A DNA stretch of 64,000 nt from assembly GCA_013397935.1 (NCBI GenBank), contig VZRN01001786.1, positions 1 to 64,000 of the forward strand, given 5' to 3'. This DNA comes from Dasyornis broadbenti. Lineage: Eukaryota > Chordata > Aves > Passeriformes > Dasyornithidae. Numbering within the stretch: the first letter of the stretch is position 1; each line of letters starts with the position of its first letter. The position numbers were made by a program, and so were the translations under genes. The notes under the pieces are model-generated. The model was not told the DNA's origin. It searched no databases and worked only from the letters and a program-made list of their open reading frames with translations. Below, piece by piece: positions 62,508-64,000 of the stretch.

Positions 62508-62890
62508 ATTATCACAGAGTCATAAAATTGTTTGAGTTGGAAAGAATCTTAGAGCTCATCTTGTTCCAGCTCCCTGCCATGGGAAGGGATACTTCTGCTA
62601 ACCCAGGTTGCTCCAAGCCCTGTCCAACCCAGCCTTGGACACTTCCAGGGTTGGGGCAGCAACAGCTTCTCTGGGCAACCTGTGGCAGGTTCTCACCACC
62701 CTCATGGGGAAGAATTTCTTCCTAATATCCCACGTAAACCTACCCTCCTTCAGCTCAAGGCCATTGCCTTTTGTCCAGTCTCTCCATAACCTTGTGAAAA
62801 GTCCCTCTCCAGCCTCCTCGTCAGCCCCCTTTAGGTACTGGAAGGGGCTATAAGGTATCCCCGAAAACTTCTCTTCTCCAGGCTTATATC
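62508..62890 (-). mobile_element. CR1 LINE 3' fragment downstream of the TGM6-like gene
   Basis: On + it reads 'tcacagagtcataaaattgt', 'ttgttccagctccctgccat', 'ccaacccagccttggacact', 'ggcaacctgtggcaggttct' and 'tttaggtactggaaggggct': successive parts of the complement of a CR1 3' end, truncated at about 62890. Confidence 0.92.
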
Positions 62891-64000
62891 CACCAAATAC
62901 GTTTTATTCAGTAATAGTCTAAGCACTATCCAAGTAGCTGACATAATTAAATTCTAGAATTAAATTTATCATTTAATCTTATTGCTAGGAGGAAAATACA
63001 GCAATAAGATATGGCAGTGTTACAACAGAACTCTCTTCTTATGATGGAAAAATGAGAAGCTACAAAAAGTACAAAAGCAGGAAAAGAAGGACATCAGAAA
63101 GACATAGGAAAATTCACAATTAACAGTCACTCATCCACATACCACAAAGCTGCTTAAAGTAGATCATCATTCATGAGGGAGGCATTGTGCCACCCATATC
63201 TAAATCCCTCATGTGCCCATTCATTCTTTGCAAAGTTAACAAGCCAATATAGCAAAGATCTGAATGTTCCTAAGAGACAATTTGACTTTTTCCTCCTGAT
63301 ACTCAGTACTATCCAGCAATGCAGGACCAACTTCCCCCAGAAAGAATGTTCCATGCACACAAACTGACCCTGTGACACAGATTAAACTGAGGACTCATTT
63401 AAATTTCTTTGATTTAAAGCCAACAAAATTTTCAAAACACGTGAACTCCTATTTTATTACATCAATTACAATACTTTTCCACCCACACATATACTTACAG
63501 TGGATGTGGAAGCTTGGTAAAACTAGTCAGCCCGGAGAGACTGGAATTAAGGTTGAAAAGGACACACACACACACATACACACAGGAATTCAGATTTCTC
63601 CAGGCAAAGGAGAGGGGAATAGGTAGCTTTGCACCTATCAATTAAGTCTTGCAGGATCTTGGAGAGTCAGGGTATATCATCCTCCACTAGCCACAGAAAA
63701 GGCCTTGAGGTAGTGATGGTATTTCAGAAAATCTCATTAAATCTTGCAAGAATGCAGACTGACATTACATTTAACACACAGTACAGCCAAAACATTCAAA
63801 TTCCTTCAGTATTCCTTCTTAAATACAATCCAGGCAATTATTTCATACAGTGTTTGTCATGGGAGCTTGGAACGACCTCATCCTAATTAACTATCTGTAA
63901 AGGAAGCGTGCAGTTCAAAGGAAAGCAGCAGAGCCCCGTGCCAAGCTCCAAGCTTTGCAACACTCGTTGGGTTTTCACAGTGTCAGCATTTTCATCTGCC
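62891..64000. other. right-end intergenic DNA
   Basis: No gene or mobile element recognised. A short interrupted CA repeat sits at 63562-63584. Confidence 0.5.
63562..63584. repeat. short interrupted (CA)n microsatellite
   Basis: About eleven CA units with one TA interruption. Confidence 0.85.

Noticed and set aside
1..64000. CRISPR array, bacterial operon, tRNA or rRNA genes, or an intact endogenous retrovirus
   Set aside because: None seen. The tandem repeats lack spacer structure, and I recognised no tRNA-like fold, LTR pair, gag or env remnant by eye.

Overview
The window is vertebrate nuclear DNA, almost certainly from a bird. Genes are split by GT-AG introns. At least eight chicken-repeat-1 (CR1) LINE fragments occur, several with readable pieces of the reverse-transcriptase C-terminus, and CR1 is the dominant avian retroelement. 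No other repeat class is prominent and nothing bacterial is present.

Left end (1-5,350). A degenerate (CCCTAA)n array at 363-580, with its last 150 bases organised as exact 50-base units, is followed by a 40-42 bp tandem satellite (about 641-960). The C-rich strand on + fits a left chromosome end or an interstitial or subtelomeric telomere relic. Two exon-like minus-strand fragments (292-358 and 1736-1924), a CpG-rich block (about 4700-4965) and a plus-strand CR1 fragment (about 5115-5345) complete this region. I see no intact gene here.

Middle-left (5,350-13,740). Gene-poor DNA with a long pyrimidine-rich stretch (about 9940-10720), a very old CR1-like LINE 3' end (about 10870-11278) and a 24-base A tract.

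Main content (13,742-62,300). Three complete transglutaminase genes lie head to tail on the + strand. Each can be reconstructed as 13 exons with uninterrupted reading frame and matching intron phases: TGM3-like (13842-30372, 688 aa), a middle TGM6-like paralogue (34330-46661, 695 aa) and TGM6-like (49165-62134, 699 aa). All three begin with a 7-base coding exon (ATG GCN G), keep the Cys-His-Asp triad and end in a plausible poly(A) signal. TGM3 followed by TGM6 in one orientation is also the human order. The middle gene is the extra member, and by exon sequence it sits closer to TGM6 than to TGM3. All three should be calcium-dependent protein cross-linking enzymes of the cytoplasm, since none has a signal peptide. 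Differences in a calcium site, in the linker before the first C-terminal barrel and in the last barrel suggest divergence after duplication.

Right end (62,300-64,000). One minus-oriented CR1 fragment and a short CA repeat; no gene seen.
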